The position numbers and the translations under genes were made by a program. The notes beneath the pieces were generated by a model. That model ran no database searches. It was not told where the DNA came from and saw nothing but the letters and a program-made list of their open reading frames with translations. Below, piece by piece: positions 8,589-17,583 of a stretch of 64,000 nt of DNA. How positions within the stretch are numbered: position 1 is the stretch's first letter; every line of letters starts with the position of its first letter. The stretch is from Pseudopedobacter sp044361595 (GTDB lineage: Bacteria > Bacteroidota > Bacteroidia > Sphingobacteriales > Sphingobacteriaceae): the NCBI GenBank assembly GCA_044361595.1, contig JBIKIN010000003.1, positions 1-64,000 of the forward strand, read 5' to 3'.

Positions 8589-9198
8589 TGGTTTCGCTTT
8601 TCTTTCGTTTACCTAAAATATTTGATAATAAATCTCTACCTCTAAACAATTGTGCTTTTACGGTACCTAGCGGTAGATCAAGCTGTTCTGCAATTTCTTC
8701 GTAAGATAATTCATCAAAATACCTTAATACAATTAGTGTTTTATATCTGGCAGGCAGCTTATCAATAATTTCTTTAAGTTGTTCTGTTTGTTGCTTTTTA
8801 ATAGATGTTTCTTCTGGGTTTAAAACATCGCTTTTAATTTCAAAAATACGATCGTCTCCATTTTCACCAGAACCACCCATTGAATCTATAGAAGTGGTTG
8901 TTAATTTCTTTTTTCTAATAAAATCTATACTTCCATTTGTTGCAATTCTAAACAACCAAGTACTAAAGGCAAACTCGGGACGGTATTTCTCTAAGTTTTC
9001 AAAAGCTTTGGCAAAAGTGGTTACTGTAATATCCATGGCATCGTCTTTATTATTTACCATTTTTAAAACCATAAAAAAGATAGAATCTTTGTAACGCTGC
9101 ATTAATTCTGCATAAGCCTTTTGATTACCTTCTTTTGCTTTTTCTACTAGAGAAAAATCGTTTTTGGCATTATCAGAAAAATTTGGATTTATTTCCAT
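8578..9198 (-). CDS. ECF-family RNA polymerase sigma factor
   Basis: A 206-residue two-domain ECF sigma factor. Region 2 (about 20-97) shows ELMQRYKDSIFFMVLKMV, the DDAMDITVTTFAKAF core-binding stretch and FSTWLFRIATNGSIDFIRKK for -10 recognition. Region 4 (about 143-196) has LPARYKTLIVLRYFDELSYE and the helix-turn-helix IAEQLDLPLGTVKAQLFRGR. No anti-sigma factor gene is next to it. Instead it is embedded by overlaps between a membrane glycosyltransferase and rsmG, so it may be unregulated by a classical anti-sigma protein or controlled in trans. Confidence 0.93.
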   Translation of the reverse strand: MEINPNFSDNAKNDFSLVEKAKEGNQKAYAELMQRYKDSIFFMVLKMVNNKDDAMDITVTTFAKAFENLEKYRPEFAFSTWLFRIATNGSIDFIRKKKLTTTSIDSMGGSGENGDDRIFEIKSDVLNPEETSIKKQQTEQLKEIIDKLPARYKTLIVLRYFDELSYEEIAEQLDLPLGTVKAQLFRGRDLLSNILGKRKKSETSDF

Positions 9199-10415
9199 AC
9201 AACTTTTTTTGTAAAAACTTTGGCAATACTTAAACTAGTTAAATAAATATAGTAAAAAGGATCTAATATTATAATACCCCAAATTAAATCTTTATTTGAT
9301 AATTTTTTAAGAGATTTAAAATATACAATATGCTGCACAATTATTTTAGTTAATAAAGCCCCTAAAATGATGTAAAAATTGGTTTGGGCTATTAATGCAA
9401 GTACTAAAAAAATATAAAATCCCGAGCCTGTTATGGCTTGTGTTACTAAAACACGTTTGTGCTTATTTTTATATATTTTTCCGGCACCTAAATGTCTCAT
9501 CTTTTGTCTCCAAAAATCACTCCATGTGTTTTTAGGCTCGCTCCAAACTTGACTGTCTTGATGAAAAACAACGGCAGTATTATTTACAGTAGCATTTTGG
9601 TTTACAAACAAATCATCATCGCCAGATGGTATATGCATATGAGATGCAAAACCCTTATTCTTAAAAAAAAGCGTTTTTTTGTAAGCTAAATTTCTACCTA
9701 CACCCATATAAGGCATTCCCTTAAGTGCAAAAGAAATATAATTTAAGGCAGTTAAAAAGGTCTCATATCGTACTAAAACGTTCAATAAGCCTCTTTGCCT
9801 TTGGTAAGGCGAATAACCTAAAACAATCTCAGTTTCTGAATTTTCAAAAACTTTAGAAACATGTTGTAACCAAAATTCTGATTGTGGAATACAATCAGCA
9901 TCAGTAAAAACTAAAATTTCATTACTCGCAGCCTTAATACCCATGGTTACGGCAAACTTTTTTGCGGTTTTATATCTGGGATTATCTTCTACTGTTACAA
10001 TTTTAAGTTTAGAATATTGCTTTTGAAGCTCTTTTAAAACATCCTCACTGTCATCAAAAGAACAATCATTTACAATCACTACTTCAAAATTTGGATAATC
10101 TTGTCTAAAAAGCTGAGGAACTAGATTAACTAAATTTTTAGCTTCGTTTCTAGCAGCTACAATAATAGAAATGGGTTGATTTTGATTTTCGCTATTTATT
10201 GTTAATGCTTTAAACCCTACCAGTTTTGTAAACACAAACAAATAGTAATACAATTGAAACAAGCAACAAATAATAAATAAGGCAAAAGGAATATGGTTAA
10301 TTATAAGATCCAATGAGATTTGTGTATTTGTAAAAGTTGCAAATTTCGCATTTTTATTGAAATAAAAACTTTTTAATTGAATGTAATTAAATGTTATAAT
10401 TTTAATCTTTTGCAA
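9189..10415 (-). CDS. Membrane-anchored family 2 glycosyltransferase
   Basis: A 408-residue protein as drawn, GT-A fold. The nucleotide-binding strand is ISIIVAARNEAKN (82-94), the metal DxD is TDADC (171-175), and an acceptor-side GDDDLF and QxxRW-like region (FWRQKMRH) follow. There is one membrane segment near 43-65 and two or three at the C-terminus. It probably polymerises or transfers sugar at the inner membrane. The start is uncertain. Residues 1-34 do not look like a GT2 N-terminus, and a TTG at 10313 would give a cleaner one. A GAAATTTG box near 10343 would then be upstream. The end overlaps the ECF sigma gene by ten bases. Confidence 0.82.
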   Translation of the reverse strand: MQKIKIITFNYIQLKSFYFNKNAKFATFTNTQISLDLIINHIPFALFIICCLFQLYYYLFVFTKLVGFKALTINSENQNQPISIIVAARNEAKNLVNLVPQLFRQDYPNFEVVIVNDCSFDDSEDVLKELQKQYSKLKIVTVEDNPRYKTAKKFAVTMGIKAASNEILVFTDADCIPQSEFWLQHVSKVFENSETEIVLGYSPYQRQRGLLNVLVRYETFLTALNYISFALKGMPYMGVGRNLAYKKTLFFKNKGFASHMHIPSGDDDLFVNQNATVNNTAVVFHQDSQVWSEPKNTWSDFWRQKMRHLGAGKIYKNKHKRVLVTQAITGSGFYIFLVLALIAQTNFYIILGALLTKIIVQHIVYFKSLKKLSNKDLIWGIIILDPFYYIYLTSLSIAKVFTKKVVWK

Positions 10416-10529
10416 AGCAGCCTTGCAATCATTTCGTTAGGAAGTTTGCTAATCAGAATCTTATTAGAAAGTTAAAACATATTAAAGAATACCAAAAAAT
10501 AAGATGCTAAAACAAGTTCAGAATGACCT

Positions 10530-10952
10530 TTAATTACCCCAAGCTGTAATTACTAATTGTCTTTGGGTTGCATAATTTCTATGCTCACATAGGTATATTC
10601 CCTGCCAAGTACCTAAAGCTAAATATCCATTTCTGATAGGTATAGTTACAGAACACCCCAATAAAGCCGCCTTTAAATGCGCTGGCATATCATCTGATCC
10701 TTCGTAATTGTGTTAATAATCAGGATCGTCTTCTTTTACCGTTTTGTTAAAAAACGTTTCAAAATCTTGCCTTACTGTAAAATCAGCATTTTCGTTAATA
10801 CATAAAGAGGCAGAAGTGTGCTGAATAAATACCTGCAGCATTCCAATTTTGATATTTTTAATTTGAGGTAAGGCATTTTCAATCTCATCTGTGATGATGT
10901 GAAAGCCTCTTTTTCTAGCTTTTAAACTGATAATTTGTTGATAAAACTCCAT
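10530..10952 (-). pseudogene. yjbQ: YjbQ/UPF0047 family gene interrupted by an in-frame TAA
   Basis: Codons 1-79 encode the N-terminal part of a UPF0047/YjbQ protein (secondary thiamine-phosphate synthase activity is reported for E. coli YjbQ), ending KEDDPDY. A TAA at 10713-10715 follows. The same frame then continues without any shift as HNYEGSDDMPAHLK, LGCSVTIPI, LALGTWQGIYLCEH and RQLVITAWGN to a stop at 10530-10532. The sum of 140 codons is the normal family length, and the conserved catalytic region lies after the stop. So a single codon has become a stop, for example GAA to TAA. Either a recent nonsense mutation or a base-call error. The ATG follows the lysozyme stop without any gap. 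Confidence 0.85.
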
Positions 10953-11828
10953 TTAATAATTAGATTGTTGAATAAGAAAAGCGCTTAAATCCTCTTCTTC
11001 ACTTTTAAAAACATTCATATCTACCTTACCCAAAACACCATCAATATGAGCATTATCTGCATGTTGCCAAAAATACCAATTGGTATTATCGCTCAATTTT
11101 AGTTTAGGTTGATAATAGCGGGCTATCCAAAGTGGATATTCATCAAAAGTACCTGCTAAATGCTCTTTATAAAATTGATAACCAGAATAGATAATAGGCT
11201 TATACTTTGTTTTACGTTCAATTTCGTCTAGAAACTCCTTTAGATTTGCATTTAGAATAGCATCAGATAAACCTCCCGTTTCTTCTATATCCACAACTAA
11301 TGGTAAGTCCCCGGCTTCTAAATTTACGGTTTGTGACAAAAATTTCGCTTGCCATAAACCTGATTTTAAAGGTTTAAAATAATGATATGCTCCTCTGATT
11401 ATTCCATTGGCTTTGCTTTCTTTCCAATTTCTCTGAAAATATTTGTCAACTAAGGTAATTCCTTCTGTAGCTTTTATGTAAGCAAAAGAGATTTTAATGC
11501 CGTCGGATTCCATTGAGCTTACCTTTTCCCAATCTATCTTACCTTGATAGGAAGAAACATCTATTCCATGAACGTAGTATTTACGTGGAATTTTAATGCC
11601 AAACTTGCGATAATGAGGATACTCGTTGAAAACAAATAAATCTCTAAACCATCTGGTTGTGGAAACTGCTGTTCTAACTACCTTACCATAATAAAGCGGT
11701 GAAAAAACTAAAGACAATACAATTACTAAAACAATTACTATTTTAAACTTTAAATTCTTCCTAATAACTTTTGGCTTTCTTTTAGTCGATTTTTTAGACG
11801 AGGTAACTCTAGTTTTTTTTATAGGCAT
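10953..11828 (-). CDS. GH25 lysozyme (muramidase), membrane-anchored
   Basis: A 291-residue glycoside hydrolase family 25 protein that would cut the MurNAc-GlcNAc bond of peptidoglycan. A lysine-rich start and one membrane segment (residues about 28-47) point to an inner-membrane anchor with a periplasmic domain. The catalytic-site motifs are HGIDVSSYQG (D90), YIKATEG (E122) and VVDIEET (D180, E182); GAYHYF, YSGYQF, LWIARY and FWQH complete the family pattern, and the terminal KVDMNVF is present. It lies between yjbQ (no gap) and the hypothetical gene upstream (20 bases), so all three may form one transcript. Confidence 0.92.
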   Translation of the reverse strand: MPIKKTRVTSSKKSTKRKPKVIRKNLKFKIVIVLVIVLSLVFSPLYYGKVVRTAVSTTRWFRDLFVFNEYPHYRKFGIKIPRKYYVHGIDVSSYQGKIDWEKVSSMESDGIKISFAYIKATEGITLVDKYFQRNWKESKANGIIRGAYHYFKPLKSGLWQAKFLSQTVNLEAGDLPLVVDIEETGGLSDAILNANLKEFLDEIERKTKYKPIIYSGYQFYKEHLAGTFDEYPLWIARYYQPKLKLSDNTNWYFWQHADNAHIDGVLGKVDMNVFKSEEEDLSAFLIQQSNY

Positions 11829-11848
11829 AGATTGAATTAAAAGAAAGA

Positions 11849-12853
11849 TTACGCTTTAAATCTTCTACTTAAATAGTCATATAGCCTTTCTACAGTCGCT
11901 TTTTTACTTTCCCAATCATTTTTAACAGAATAGTTTTTCTGCAAAAAGTTATCTGCAGCTTCATAATTATCAAATCTGTTAATAATTTCAATAGCTTCGC
12001 TGTAAGCTAGATTGTATCCATTAAAAAGCTCTTTAATAAAAACCATTTTATCGTTTAAACTGATTGCACTTTTTAAATCTGTAATTTGTTTTTGAGTGAT
12101 ATGGCCTGTTGAAGAGGCTTTATTTCCAAGTTTGTTAGAAAGCATTTCATTCAGTGTTAACTTTTTATCAGGCTCAGTAACTTGGTCAACTTTACTTATT
12201 GCTGTCTCCAAAATTGGAGCAATTGGCTCAACACTTTTAATTTCTTCTTTTTGAAATACAGAAATTTCAGGTTCTGGCAGAGCAATTGGCTGTTCCTCAA
12301 CTATTTTTTCCGAAATAAGGAAAGGTTCTGGACCTTCTTCCTCTTCTAATGAAACATCCTCCTCCTCTTCTTGAAGTTCCTTTATGGTGTCTCCAATTTG
12401 AACTTCTTGTATGTTTTGCTTTTGTTCTAAAAATTCTTTTTCTTCGTCTGATAAAGCCCTATCAAAAACTTCCTCCACAGAAATCTTCCTTTCAAAATCA
12501 AAAACCATTTCTGTCGGCTCTTCATCTAAAGAAAAATCAAAAAATTTTCTTTTAGGCTCATCTTCAATTTTAGAAATTTCCTGTTCTTCTTTTACTGTCT
12601 CAACTTTGACATTATCCACAATTTCTTTATCAACAGATTTTAGTTGAGACAAATTTTCTTCTGCGTTTAGCAATAATGCATTTGCTTCAATTTTTTTCAG
12701 AATTTCTAAATGGTCTATCAAAAAATCAGCGTTAGCCGTAAAAAGCTCTAATTCTAAGATGTTGATTTTATTGATATTAGAAAGATATTGATGCTGCTGG
12801 TCTAAATCGTGAATAATTTCTCCAATTTTCTTTAGTATCTGTTGCTTGTTCAT
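11849..12853 (-). CDS. Uncharacterised acidic protein with conserved C-terminal region
   Basis: A 334-residue protein of unknown function. The N-terminal 60 residues are predicted helical (IGEIIHDLDQQHQYLSNINK). A long glutamate-rich, low-complexity middle (about 75-230) is probably disordered. The last 100 residues form a compact helical region (KLTLNEMLSNKLG ... DYLSRRFKA). No signal peptide, no membrane segment. The ATG at 12853 is preferred over one at 12916. A TATTTTTG box on the reverse strand (12905-12912) would start transcription between them. This kind of acidic linker protein is seen in related Bacteroidota; I cannot assign a role. Confidence 0.7.
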   Translation of the reverse strand: MNKQQILKKIGEIIHDLDQQHQYLSNINKINILELELFTANADFLIDHLEILKKIEANALLLNAEENLSQLKSVDKEIVDNVKVETVKEEQEISKIEDEPKRKFFDFSLDEEPTEMVFDFERKISVEEVFDRALSDEEKEFLEQKQNIQEVQIGDTIKELQEEEEDVSLEEEEGPEPFLISEKIVEEQPIALPEPEISVFQKEEIKSVEPIAPILETAISKVDQVTEPDKKLTLNEMLSNKLGNKASSTGHITQKQITDLKSAISLNDKMVFIKELFNGYNLAYSEAIEIINRFDNYEAADNFLQKNYSVKNDWESKKATVERLYDYLSRRFKA

Positions 12854-12962
12854 TATCTTAATAAACGTTAATAAAACCTTTTTAATGTGTGAAAAAATGG
12901 TATCCAAAAATAACATATAATTCTGATATTAGCCGAAAGGATTACAGAAAGCAGGCAATTTT

Positions 12963-13538
12963 ATGTTTAACGAAGACAGATTTAGAAGAAGAACAGAACT
13001 AGGTGGAAGTATAGAAGTAATATGTGGTTCAATGTTCTCGGGCAAAACAGAAGAATTGCTTAGAAGGATTAAAAGAGCGCAAATTGCCAAATTAAAAGTA
13101 GAAATTTTTAAACCTAAAACAGATACAAGGTATGATGAAACTGCCGTTGTTTCTCATGACTTAAACTCTATTCACTCTACCCCAGTAGATCATTCTTCGG
13201 CTATTTTAATTTACGGTAGCAATACTCAAATCATAGGTATAGACGAAGCTCAATTTTTTGATGATGAATTAGCAGATGTTTGCGTAAAATTAGCTAATAA
13301 GGGAATTAGAGTAATTGTAGCAGGTCTTGATATGGATTTTGAAGGTAAACCATTTGGACCAATTCCAGCTTTAATGGCGATAGCAGAAGACGTAACCAAG
13401 GTACATGCTGTTTGTGTCAAATGTGGTGGTTCGGCACAGTTTAGCTTTCGTTTAGTTGAAAACAAAAGTCAAGTAATGTTAGGCGAAAAAGAAAGTTACG
13501 AGCCTAGATGCAGGGTTTGTTATAATATAGCAGATTAA
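12963..13538 (+). CDS. tdk: Thymidine kinase
   Basis: A 191-residue type II thymidine kinase that phosphorylates thymidine with ATP in the salvage pathway. The P-loop is GSMFSGKTE (22-30), the DEAQFFDD motif supplies the catalytic acid, and GLDMDFEGKPFG and the lasso with the zinc ligands (CVKCGG and CRVC) are in place. Length is standard. It is divergent from the acidic hypothetical gene and converges on msrC, with the stop codons sharing TTAA. Confidence 0.97.
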   Translation: MFNEDRFRRRTELGGSIEVICGSMFSGKTEELLRRIKRAQIAKLKVEIFKPKTDTRYDETAVVSHDLNSIHSTPVDHSSAILIYGSNTQIIGIDEAQFFDDELADVCVKLANKGIRVIVAGLDMDFEGKPFGPIPALMAIAEDVTKVHAVCVKCGGSAQFSFRLVENKSQVMLGEKESYEPRCRVCYNIAD

Positions 13539-14008
13539 AAATTTATTAAACTTAGAATTTGCTTTAATCCTGCTTCATCAACTTCGTTAAAAAAATTAAG
13601 ATGCTCGCTATCTACATCTAAAACACCAATCACTTGGTTATTTTTAACAATTGGCAACACAATTTCTGATTGCGATAGACTGCTACATGCAATATGACCA
13701 GGAAATTCCTCAACATTAGGCACAATTAATACCTTATTTTGAGCCAAAGCGGCGCCACAAACTCCCTTGCCTTTTTGAATACGTGTACATGCTACCGGAC
13801 CTTGAAAAGGTCCTAAAACCAATTCATCACTTTTAATCATGTAAAATCCCACCCAAAACCAATTAAACTGCTCTTTCAAGGCTGCACAAACGTTAGCCAT
13901 ATTGGCTATTAAATCATCCTCTCCTTGCAGTAAAGCTGCTATTTGAGGAACAATAGATAAATATTGTTCTTGTTTACTTCCCTTTAAAATGGTTAAATCT
14001 TCTGCCAT
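13535..14008 (-). CDS. msrC: GAF-domain free methionine-(R)-sulfoxide reductase
   Basis: A 157-residue single GAF domain of the fRMsr/MsrC type, which reduces free methionine-R-sulfoxide using a catalytic cysteine relay. Seen: WFWVGFYMI, LVLGPFQGPVACTRI, GKGVCGAAL, HIACSSLSQSEIVLPI and GVLDVDSEHLNFF. The three conserved cysteines are in ACTRI, GVCG and IACSS. The ATG at 14008 (MAEDLTIL) is preferred over 14029. A TACTTTTG box at 14013-14020 sits immediately upstream, but it leaves almost no leader. Confidence 0.92.
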   Translation of the reverse strand: MAEDLTILKGSKQEQYLSIVPQIAALLQGEDDLIANMANVCAALKEQFNWFWVGFYMIKSDELVLGPFQGPVACTRIQKGKGVCGAALAQNKVLIVPNVEEFPGHIACSSLSQSEIVLPIVKNNQVIGVLDVDSEHLNFFNEVDEAGLKQILSLINF

Positions 14009-14152
14009 GCTACAAAAGTAAATAAACATTTATTATTAGTTTCTTTATTGTTGTTCAATTTTTTGTGAATGAATTAATTTTCATCTTTTTCTAAACAATT
14101 TCACCATAAAACACTTATTTTACTTGTTCAAAATAGAAACAGAACTAAATTT

Positions 14153-14839
14153 ATGCTAAATACCACAGAACTTTCTGTTGTTACCACTGCCGATGGTTCA
14201 AAAACCATATATCATCCTACAATTAAAGAAAATTATCATAGTAAACATGGTGCCTTGCAAGAAAGTAATCATGTATTTTTAAACTCAGGCTTACGATATT
14301 ATTTGGCGGATAAAGATTTAAAAAGTGTCTCTGTTTTAGAAATTGGCTTTGGTACTGGCTTAAATTATTTGCTTACTCATGATTTTTGTACAGGCAAGGA
14401 AATTGTATTAGATTATGTGGGTATAGAAGCTTTTCCATTACAACTTGAGTTAATAACAGAAACCAATTACCATGAACATGTTTCTTTTAATACTTGGGAA
14501 ACTTTTAAAAGCAATTATCAAAACAGTTTACTAAAATCTGTAATGATGAATAATTATTGCAGCTTAAATGTTGCGCCAATAAAAGCAGAAGATTTTCAAA
14601 GCGAATTATTATTTGATGTCATTTATTTCGATGCTTTTGCATCCAAAAATCAACCCGAACTTTGGACCTTAGAATTCATTACTCACGTTTTATCGTTTTT
14701 AAAACCTAAAGGCGTTTTTGTCACCTACGCTATAACCGGAAACTTGAAAAGAATTATGAAAAGTTTAGGTATGAAAATAGAAAAAGCGCCAGGTGCTGCC
14801 GGAAAAAGAGAGATGCTAAGAGCCATAAAGGTTGCTTAA
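14153..14839 (+). CDS. mnmD: tRNA mnm5s2U34-type methyltransferase MnmD
   Basis: A 228-residue protein corresponding to the methyltransferase half of MnmC, without the oxidase half. It methylates aminomethyl-(2-thio)uridine at tRNA position 34 with SAM. Motifs: TADGSKTIYHPTIKENYHSKHG (family N-terminus), VLEIGFGTGLNYLL (SAM binding, near 60), DVIYFDAFASKNQPELW (catalytic DAF) and the terminal KAPGAAGKREMLRA. Standalone MnmD is usual in this phylum. It is a single gene with flanking spacers of more than 100 bases. Confidence 0.9.
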   Translation: MLNTTELSVVTTADGSKTIYHPTIKENYHSKHGALQESNHVFLNSGLRYYLADKDLKSVSVLEIGFGTGLNYLLTHDFCTGKEIVLDYVGIEAFPLQLELITETNYHEHVSFNTWETFKSNYQNSLLKSVMMNNYCSLNVAPIKAEDFQSELLFDVIYFDAFASKNQPELWTLEFITHVLSFLKPKGVFVTYAITGNLKRIMKSLGMKIEKAPGAAGKREMLRAIKVA

Positions 14840-14906
14840 AAATTAAATCGCTTAAAAATTATTGGTTTAAACTGTTTAAACCCACTTTTCCAAAAAACAT
14901 CCTTTT

Positions 14907-14938
14907 TTTGCATAATTAAGGGCTTTTTGGTAAATTTG
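14907..14938 (+). promoter_or_regulatory. Promoter of the lysine 6-transaminase gene
   Basis: TTTG at 14907-14910, a 20-base spacer, and TAAATTTG at 14931-14938. This is a very good Bacteroidota consensus match. Transcription would start near 14944, leaving a leader of about 11 bases before the ATG at 14955. Confidence 0.75.
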
Positions 14939-14954
14939 GCTAAAACCAATTGAT

Positions 14955-16286
14955 ATGTATAAACTTACTGTTGCACCCAGCGATGTTAAAAAAACTTTAG
15001 CCAAACATCTACTAACCGATGGCTATGACCTCATCTACGATATGGGAAAAAGTGATGGCGTTAGAATGTATGATGCTAAATACAATCGTTCACTTTTAGA
15101 TTTCTTTACTTGCTTTGCTTCTGTTCCATTAGGTTATAATCACCCTAAAATGATGAATGATGAAGCCTTTAAAGAAAGTCTCTTTTTGGCTGCACTGGCA
15201 AACCCTTCTAATTCTGATATTTATACCGAGCAATACGCACAATTTGTTGATACTTTTTCTAGAGTAGGTATCCCAGATTATTTACCACATGCTTTTTTTG
15301 TTGCTGGTGGTGGTTTAGCCATAGAAAATGCTTTAAAAGCAGCTATGGACTGGAAAGTACAAAAAAACTTTGCCAAAGGATACAGAGAAGAAAAAGGTTT
15401 AAAAGTTTTACACTTTGACCAAGCTTTTCATGGCCGTACAGGCTATACTTTAAGCCTAACCAATACTTTACCTAATAAAACAAAGTGGTTTGCCAAATTT
15501 GATTGGCCTAGGGTATCTTTTCCGAAAATTCATTTTCCGTTTACCGACGAGAATTATGAAGATTTACTACACCGAGAAAAATTATCTATTGCTCAAATTA
15601 AATTAGCATTCTCCGAACATAAAGACGATATATGCGCTATTATACTAGAGCCAATACAATCCGAAGGGGGTGATAACCATTGTAGAAAAGAATTTTTAGA
15701 GCAATTACGCACCATTTGCGATGAAAATGAAGCGCTATTAATCTATGACGAAGTACAAACCGGAGTAGGCTTAACAGGGAAATTTTGGGCTCATCAACAT
15801 TTTGGAGAAGCAGCTCAGCCAGATATTATTGCATTTGGTAAAAAAATGCAAGTATGCGGAATTTTAGCAGGCAAAAAATTAGATGAAATAGAAACCAATG
15901 TTTTTAAAGTTCCTTCTCGTATCAATTCAACTTGGGGAGGTAATTTAGTAGATATGGTACGCTCGGCAAAAATATTAGAAATAATAGAAGAAGATCAATT
16001 ATGTGATAACGCAACTCATGTAGGAGCATATCTTCAAGAACAGCTAAACAAATTTGCTGCAAAAGATGAGCGAGTAACAAATGTGAGAGGTAGAGGTTTA
16101 CTTACCGCTTTTGATTTTCCTACAAAAGAACAACGAGATGCCTTTGTAAATAAAGGTATGGAACATAATGTGATGTTTTTAGGTTGCGGAAATCAAACCA
16201 TCAGATTTAGACCAGCTTTAATCATGCAAAAAGAACATATTGATGAAGGGATGGCGGTGATGGAAAATGTGCTTAAAGCGATGTGA
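14955..16286 (+). CDS. lat: L-lysine 6-transaminase
   Basis: A 443-residue class III aminotransferase of the L-lysine epsilon-aminotransferase type (EC 2.6.1.36). It moves the 6-amino group of lysine to 2-oxoglutarate, giving 2-aminoadipate semialdehyde. Visible: FFVAGGGLAIENALKAAMDWK (PLP phosphate region, near 114), the lysine-transaminase-specific FDQAFHGRTGYTLSLTNT, DEVQTGVG (265-272), and AFGKKMQVCG, where K296 or K297 is the PLP lysine. The C-terminal VRGRGLLTAFDFP and CGNQTIRFRP regions are complete. It has its own promoter and terminator. No downstream pathway genes lie beside it. Confidence 0.92.
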   Translation: MYKLTVAPSDVKKTLAKHLLTDGYDLIYDMGKSDGVRMYDAKYNRSLLDFFTCFASVPLGYNHPKMMNDEAFKESLFLAALANPSNSDIYTEQYAQFVDTFSRVGIPDYLPHAFFVAGGGLAIENALKAAMDWKVQKNFAKGYREEKGLKVLHFDQAFHGRTGYTLSLTNTLPNKTKWFAKFDWPRVSFPKIHFPFTDENYEDLLHREKLSIAQIKLAFSEHKDDICAIILEPIQSEGGDNHCRKEFLEQLRTICDENEALLIYDEVQTGVGLTGKFWAHQHFGEAAQPDIIAFGKKMQVCGILAGKKLDEIETNVFKVPSRINSTWGGNLVDMVRSAKILEIIEEDQLCDNATHVGAYLQEQLNKFAAKDERVTNVRGRGLLTAFDFPTKEQRDAFVNKGMEHNVMFLGCGNQTIRFRPALIMQKEHIDEGMAVMENVLKAM

Positions 16287-16346
16287 TTTAATTCAAAAAA
16301 GATTAATTATTAGTTCATTAATCTTCTGAAATATTAAAAATATAAG

Positions 16347-16378
16347 TAGGCTGTCTTTTTAAGGTAGCCTATTTTTTT
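16347..16378 (+). terminator. Terminator after lysine 6-transaminase
   Basis: TAGGCT (16347-16352) pairs with AGCCTA (16366-16371), followed by seven T. The rest of the spacer up to 16550 is AT-rich with nothing else recognisable. Confidence 0.7.
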
Positions 16379-16550
16379 GATTCAATTGTTTACCACTAAT
16401 GGACAAATAATATAAGCCAAATAAAAATAACACAACAACAAAAAAAGCATATACCCATTTCACGGTATTTTAAACCTCATAACATTATTTAACTTCATCT
16501 ATTCAATTAATAAGTTCAGAATTTAGATAAAATCCTCATCTTTAAATATC

Positions 16551-17363
16551 ATGAAAAAACTACTCCCCTTTTTATTTCTAATTCTGCCTTTCATAGCTTG
16601 GGCTCAGTTTGATAGCAATCCCCTATTTATAGATAAAAATACATATACAATTAACGAGAAAGCAGGTATTAAAATAGGAAAAGAATATTTAGTACAAGAT
16701 GATGTTAAATCATTAAGCAGAATGTTAGAATATGGAAGTAAAGGTTTGCCTGTTATTATTTATGAATATGAAGAAGGTGCCGATTCTGAAAGCACCCCTA
16801 TCTCACAAACATCCTTTAAATATAATCCATTAGGAAAATTAGCTCAAAAAACAATAGAAAGCACAGAAGATGATGGTTATAAAGTTTACTATACTTATAA
16901 TAAAAGTGGGAAATTAATTAAAGATGAGTCTGTAGAAATTGACCCACCTACAACGATTTATAAATACGATGTCAGTGGAAAGATTTTAAGTGCAAGCACT
17001 ACCAGAAAAATGGCAAGCTACGACAAGGATGGGGAATTTACTGGGAAAAGCTTTGATAAACCTTATGCCAATTACATCTATAAAACAAACGAAAACGGTA
17101 AAATAACAGAAGAAAAATATTTTTGGTTAGACTCAGAAAACCCAAAAGCACCATATTATACCAATAAGTTTGAGTATGATAAAGCCAATCAATTGATAAA
17201 GAAGACAAACCTTAACAGCGATTTAACAATCAACTTTACCGAATCTTTCTTTTATAACGATAAAGGTTTATTGATCAAAAAAATAGATACCAATGCAGAA
17301 GGCACCACCAATGTTTATATTTATGAATATTGTACTGACTGCGTACAAAGCTGGTTGAAATAG
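16551..17363 (+). CDS. Secreted protein with degenerate YD-type repeats
   Basis: A 270-residue exported protein. The first 18 residues are a signal peptide (MKKLLPFLFLILPFIAWA, then QF). The mature part is a run of short beta units of the form 'FKYNPLGKLAQKTI', 'YTYNKSGKLIKDES', 'YKYDVSGKILSAST', 'YKTNENGKITEEKY', 'FEYDKANQLIKKT' and 'FFYNDKGLLIKKI'. This resembles the YD/RHS-type repeat found in many Bacteroidota surface proteins. There is no toxin domain, lipobox or sorting domain, and it is far too short for a true RHS protein. It may be a periplasmic or surface beta structure; function unknown. Confidence 0.8.
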   Translation: MKKLLPFLFLILPFIAWAQFDSNPLFIDKNTYTINEKAGIKIGKEYLVQDDVKSLSRMLEYGSKGLPVIIYEYEEGADSESTPISQTSFKYNPLGKLAQKTIESTEDDGYKVYYTYNKSGKLIKDESVEIDPPTTIYKYDVSGKILSASTTRKMASYDKDGEFTGKSFDKPYANYIYKTNENGKITEEKYFWLDSENPKAPYYTNKFEYDKANQLIKKTNLNSDLTINFTESFFYNDKGLLIKKIDTNAEGTTNVYIYEYCTDCVQSWLK

Positions 17364-17414
17364 AAAGAGCCTTCTAGCATCTGCGAAAATCTGCATTATC
17401 AGCGGGAAACAAAA

Positions 17415-17434
17415 AAAGAGTCTTAAGACTCTTT
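17415..17434. terminator. Bidirectional terminator between secreted protein and valS
   Basis: A perfect 20-base palindrome beginning AAAGAGTC and ending GACTCTTT, with A-rich and T-rich flanks. It can serve both converging genes. Just upstream (17380-17407) is a phrase of the type ATCTGCG-AAATCTGC-TTATCAGCGGGAAA, which looks like a degenerate short direct repeat. Confidence 0.65.
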
Positions 17435-17583
17435 AATTTATTATTCCATTCCTAGAAATCGCTTTGGTAAACTCTTCACAAACTTAATAATTTATCTTCA
17501 AGTAAGATGTTGATCCGACCTATGGCGGGCTGCATGACCGTATTTATTAACAAACACCAGCCTAACAAACCAACAACCTAAAC

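Noticed and set aside
12349..12647. Plus-strand serine/lysine-rich ORFs
   Set aside because: Antisense of the glutamate-rich middle of the acidic hypothetical protein; composition explains the open frames.
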